Source of the DNA: Deltaproteobacteria bacterium | GTDB lineage: Bacteria > Desulfobacterota > Desulfomonilia > UBA1062 | Assembly: GCA_018433775.1 (NCBI GenBank) | Contig: JAHDQN010000008.1 | Coordinates: forward strand, 1 to 64,000 | Length of the DNA: 64,000 bases | Reading direction: 5' to 3' | In this document: positions 61,546-64,000 of the stretch, one piece after another | How positions within the stretch are numbered: position 1 is the stretch's first letter | How the letters are laid out: every line of letters starts with the position of its first letter | Notes under the pieces: model-generated | Told to the model about the DNA's origin: nothing | What the model saw: the letters and a program-made list of their open reading frames with translations, nothing else | Databases searched by the model: none | Program-made: the position numbers and the translations under genes

Positions 61546-63294
61546 TCAATGGAGCGGACAGGAAAGGATCTCACAGCCGAGCCCCACGGCAAACACACCG
61601 GCTGCGGGGGTGCCGCACACTCCTCTCAGAAAATGTGTGGTTCCACTGCTCATCCGTCTCCACGAGTTGCCGTCGTAGTGGATGGCTGTGCCGCCGTATC
61701 CTACGGCAAAGATGTCGTCGGATGACCTGCCCCATACCGACCAGAGCCACTGGTCGGTGTCGCTTGGCATGATGCTCCAGAAAGAACCGTCATAGTGGAG
61801 CACGGCGCCGTTCTCGCCCACGGCGAACACGTCTGTTCCGGAGCTGCCCCAGACACCGTAGAGCCGGTTTGCGGTACCGCTCTCCATGGATTCCCAGGAA
61901 CTGCCGTCGTAGTGCAGGATGATGCCTGCATTGCCCACGGCAAAGACATCATTCGCCGAAAAGCCCCAGACGCTGCAGAGATTCAGGGTGGTGCCGCTGG
62001 CCATGCGGCTCCACCTGCTCCCGTCATATCGGAGAACCGTCCCGCTGTACCCCACCGCGAAAACCGGTGCCATGCCCTGGGCCACACCCCAGACCCCGGT
62101 CAGCCTGCTGGTCTGCCCGCTGCTCATTGCGGTCCAGGTACTGCCGTTGAAGCGCAGGACCGTACCTCGTTCCCCCACGGCGAATACATGATACCGCGAG
62201 TTGCCCCATACACCATAGAGCCACTCGGTGGTCGGGGTGCTCATCAGTTTCCAGTAAGATCCATTATATCTGGCCGCAGCGCCGCTCTGTCCCACGATGA
62301 ATGCATCGCTTGCCGTTCTGCACCAGACCGAATTGAGCAGAACGTTTATCCCGCTGTTCATGGCCTTCCAGGATGATCCGGCGAGGGAGTAGACCATGCC
62401 CCGTTCACCCACTGCGAAAACATATTTTCCCGGTATGCCCCAGACAGCGGAGAAGAAGTCTTTTGTCCCGGTGCTCATGACCCTCCACGAGGAACCGTCG
62501 TAGTAGAGGACCCTTCCCCACTCACCCACTGCAAAAACGCTCCGCCCCGAGCCGCCCCAGACCCCGGTCAGCCATTCGTCTGCAGGGCTCTGCATCGGTT
62601 CCCATCCCCAGCCGTCATAGTGGAGAATCGCCCCGTTGCTCCCCACGGCAAAGACATCGTTTCCGGACGCACCCCATATGCCGGTGAGATCCTCTTCGGT
62701 GCCGCTGTCCATCATAGCCCAGCCCTCGCCGTCATAATGGAGCACAGTGCCGCTGTATCCGACAACGAAAACATCGTTCCACGAGCTCCCCCACACCCCT
62801 CTGAGCGGTACCGAGACACCGCTTACCATGGGGATGAATGCGCTGCCGTTAAAGTGCAGTATCGTCCCTCCCTCCCCCACGATGATCAGATCGCTGCCCG
62901 ACGTCCCCCAGAGCCCGTACAGACATGCCTCTGTGCCGCTATTCATATCGTTCCAGGAATACCCGTTAAAATGGAGGGCCGTGCCTCCTTCCCCCACCAC
63001 GGTCACATCCCTTGACGAAGTTGCCCATATCCCGTGAAGCGACCGGTCCGTCGGACAGGCAAAGCCTCTCAAGGTCCTGCCGTCATATCCGACCACCGCA
63101 CCGGCATCGCCCACGGCGATCATGCCGCTGGTGTATGACGCCCAGACCGCGTTGAGCGTGTTTCCCTGGGGCAGGGGATTCTGCCAGTTCCATTCCCAGG
63201 CGGAAGCGACACAGGAAAACATGCACGAAATACTCACCAGAAAAATCTGTACGGCGCACGCGAACGCACGGAAACAACCATGACCTTTCCCCAT
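61546..63294 (-). CDS. Secreted beta-propeller-like protein with 39-residue repeats
   Basis: A 582-residue exported protein. Signal peptide is about 1-32 (VQIFLVSISCMFSCVASA). After a short WEWNWQNPLPQGN stretch there are 13 full repeats and one partial, nearly all 39 residues long, one 41. Each follows GVWG-SxxDVFAVG-xxGxVLHYDGSSW-xxMxSGTxxxL. The regular spacing is what is expected for blades of a beta propeller. The final copy ends GCEILSCPLH with two cysteines. GGAGGTTGTGAG precedes the ATG. Ligand and role are unknown; similar arrays are common in myxobacteria and other deltas. Confidence 0.88.
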   Translation of the reverse strand: MGKGHGCFRAFACAVQIFLVSISCMFSCVASAWEWNWQNPLPQGNTLNAVWASYTSGMIAVGDAGAVVGYDGRTLRGFACPTDRSLHGIWATSSRDVTVVGEGGTALHFNGYSWNDMNSGTEACLYGLWGTSGSDLIIVGEGGTILHFNGSAFIPMVSGVSVPLRGVWGSSWNDVFVVGYSGTVLHYDGEGWAMMDSGTEEDLTGIWGASGNDVFAVGSNGAILHYDGWGWEPMQSPADEWLTGVWGGSGRSVFAVGEWGRVLYYDGSSWRVMSTGTKDFFSAVWGIPGKYVFAVGERGMVYSLAGSSWKAMNSGINVLLNSVWCRTASDAFIVGQSGAAARYNGSYWKLMSTPTTEWLYGVWGNSRYHVFAVGERGTVLRFNGSTWTAMSSGQTSRLTGVWGVAQGMAPVFAVGYSGTVLRYDGSRWSRMASGTTLNLCSVWGFSANDVFAVGNAGIILHYDGSSWESMESGTANRLYGVWGSSGTDVFAVGENGAVLHYDGSFWSIMPSDTDQWLWSVWGRSSDDIFAVGYGGTAIHYDGNSWRRMSSGTTHFLRGVCGTPAAGVFAVGLGCEILSCPLH

Positions 63295-63692
63295 GACTCA
63301 CAACCTCCTTTTATGGATACATCATCCGCCTTCCCTGATATCCTCAAGCCTGAAATTTCCCGTATGAAAACGAGGGTGGTTCACCAGCATGCCTTTTAAA
63401 TGGGAGGGATGTCCATGTTGCAGCCGGGATGCAGGCATGCATCGGAACAGGATCAAGCGGACGAAACCATGCATGCACTTCATGCTCAGAATATGCTGAT
63501 ATTCAGAATGTAATAATAATTCCCAGTGCGAAGATATCAAACGCCGGAGCAGGTGAATCTCCCTCGGAACAGCGGATCTTAAAAGGTTCGCCTGCCGGAA
63601 ATATTCCGCGTGAGATCCGGCGGAAAAGACAGCGGTCATGGACGGGTCGGTGAAGTCGCGGGTGGTAGCGGAGAGGATCCTGAGAAAAAGGC
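63295..63692. other. Intergenic region without a credible gene
   Basis: About 400 bases with no gene supported. An imperfect 12-bp stem with a 2-base bulge can be drawn between 63544-63557 and 63587-63598. Minus-strand open frames here are Cys/His/Arg rich and have no ribosome binding site. Confidence 0.4.
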
Positions 63693-63758
63693 AAAAAAAA
63701 AGCCAGAAGAAAGTCTGAGGATAGGCATAAATTGGAGGGTTATGCCCTTTCTTCTGGC
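63693..63758 (-). terminator. Rho-independent terminator on the minus strand with nested hairpins
   Basis: A perfect 12-bp stem joins 63702-63713 and 63747-63758; inside it GGCATAA (63724-63730) pairs with TTATGCC (63740-63746). On the minus strand the outer stem is followed directly by nine U residues (63701-63693). It would end the transcript of the gene that enters from the right edge. Confidence 0.8.
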
Positions 63759-63898
63759 AAGAAGGAGGCCTCTCTTTTGAAGAGAGTTCTTGACCAGTGT
63801 ATAAACCAGATCCGAACATTTCCTGGAATCGGCCGAACTCTGAAACGCATGTAATACAACGGGCCGGTGCAAGGGCAAAATGTCCTATCCGCCGTTTT

Positions 63899-63916
63899 GG
63901 GGACGGGTTCACATTT
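63899..63916. repeat. Dispersed 18-bp repeat, copy 2
   Basis: GGGGACGGGTTCACATTT, identical to 5090-5107. Its last T is the first base, on the plus strand, of the reverse-complement stop codon of the partial gene at the right edge. Confidence 0.6.
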
Positions 63917-64000
63917 CACGATCCCGGAGCCAGGGCGGCCTGTCTGCGAGGCAGGTTCCCGGGCATGAGCGCCCGGGTGATGACATTGAGCAGTTTTCTG
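63916..64000 (-). CDS. C-terminal end of an unidentified gene (partial)
   Basis: The last 27 codons of a minus-strand frame that enters from the right edge, reading RKLLNVITRALMPGNL and ending LAPGS before a TGA at 63918-63916. The only support is open frame, sensible composition and a good terminator 160 bases downstream. The product cannot be identified. Confidence 0.35.
   Translation of the reverse strand, partial: RKLLNVITRALMPGNLPRRQAALAPGS

Noticed and set aside
63544..63598. Possible c-di-GMP or other riboswitch upstream of the repeat protein region
   Set aside because: Only a bulged stem is present; none of the conserved aptamer cores is visible, and it lies outside the leader of a plus-strand gene.
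63322..63912. 196-codon minus-strand frame near the right edge
   Set aside because: Its composition (Cys, His, Arg, Phe) is not coding-like, it has no ribosome binding site and it spans the strong terminator and a dispersed repeat.
1..64000. CRISPR arrays, insertion sequences, integrases, rRNA and tRNA genes
   Set aside because: Looked for throughout; no repeat-spacer pattern, transposase motif, attachment site or structural RNA gene was found.

Overview
The window looks like a chromosomal segment of a Gram-negative, probably anaerobic bacterium of the Desulfobacterota (old Deltaproteobacteria) kind, possibly near Syntrophia; this is an inference. Supporting signs are the LPS exporter pair LptF/LptG, a TonB-dependent receptor, SurA-like periplasmic foldases, an anaerobic class III ribonucleotide reductase, pyruvate phosphate dikinase, NtrB-type hybrid kinases with PAS domains, high GC content and tightly overlapping genes. 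No phage, insertion sequence, CRISPR array, rRNA or tRNA gene was recognised.

Layout. 1-4740 (minus) is a shikimate operon, aroC - aroK/aroB fusion - helical repeat protein - aroQ - M24 peptidase - efp. 4.9-8 kb holds a tiny acidic protein, a 2-hydroxyacid dehydrogenase, a secreted lipoprotein and a DUF429 protein. 8-10.25 kb is a TonB receptor behind a cobalamin riboswitch. 10.3-13 kb (plus) starts with DAHP synthase behind a leader peptide and attenuator, then a HELLH protein, an FmdB-type zinc ribbon and moaC. 13-16.3 kb (minus) is tmk and ppdK. 16.7-20.2 kb (minus) is lptF-lptG-FAD oxidoreductase, divergent from an OmpA-like lipoprotein. 21.1-24.8 kb (minus) is a MoxR - DUF58 - transglutaminase operon. 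24.9-31.7 kb has two hybrid histidine kinases, endonuclease V, nrdG and a lone receiver protein. 31.8-34 kb is nrdD behind paired NrdR-like boxes. 34.4-36.2 kb is a long-chain acyl-CoA synthetase. 36.6-40.4 kb (plus) is a polysaccharide deacetylase followed by a tight ACP - AMP ligase - PP-loop ATPase operon. 40.4-45.8 kb (minus) is the rpsP-khpA-rimM-trmD-SPOUT-rplS-rnhB-yraN-Mut7C-DHH superoperon. 46-48.2 kb (plus) is an aminotransferase with an unknown partner. 48.3-50.6 kb has two tandem orphan substrate-binding proteins. 50.9-60.3 kb (minus) is uvrA, then tilS-mfd-two PPIases. 60.7-63.3 kb holds two secreted proteins, one a beta-propeller-like array of 39-residue repeats.

How genes work together. 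Aromatic biosynthesis is split between the shikimate operon and the separately attenuated DAHP synthase. The DAHP synthase leader peptide carries a Tyr/Tyr/Gly/Tyr/Tyr/Phe/Trp/Phe run and sits before a terminator with a competing 13-bp antiterminator helix; it is the best supported regulatory find here. Other points of interest are a 112-bp copy of an nrdD segment 17 kb away, a perfect 63-bp in-frame tandem duplication in the transglutaminase gene, the ACP/ligase/PP-loop operon with no known product, and several promoters placed so close to start codons that leaderless or nearly leaderless mRNAs are predicted.
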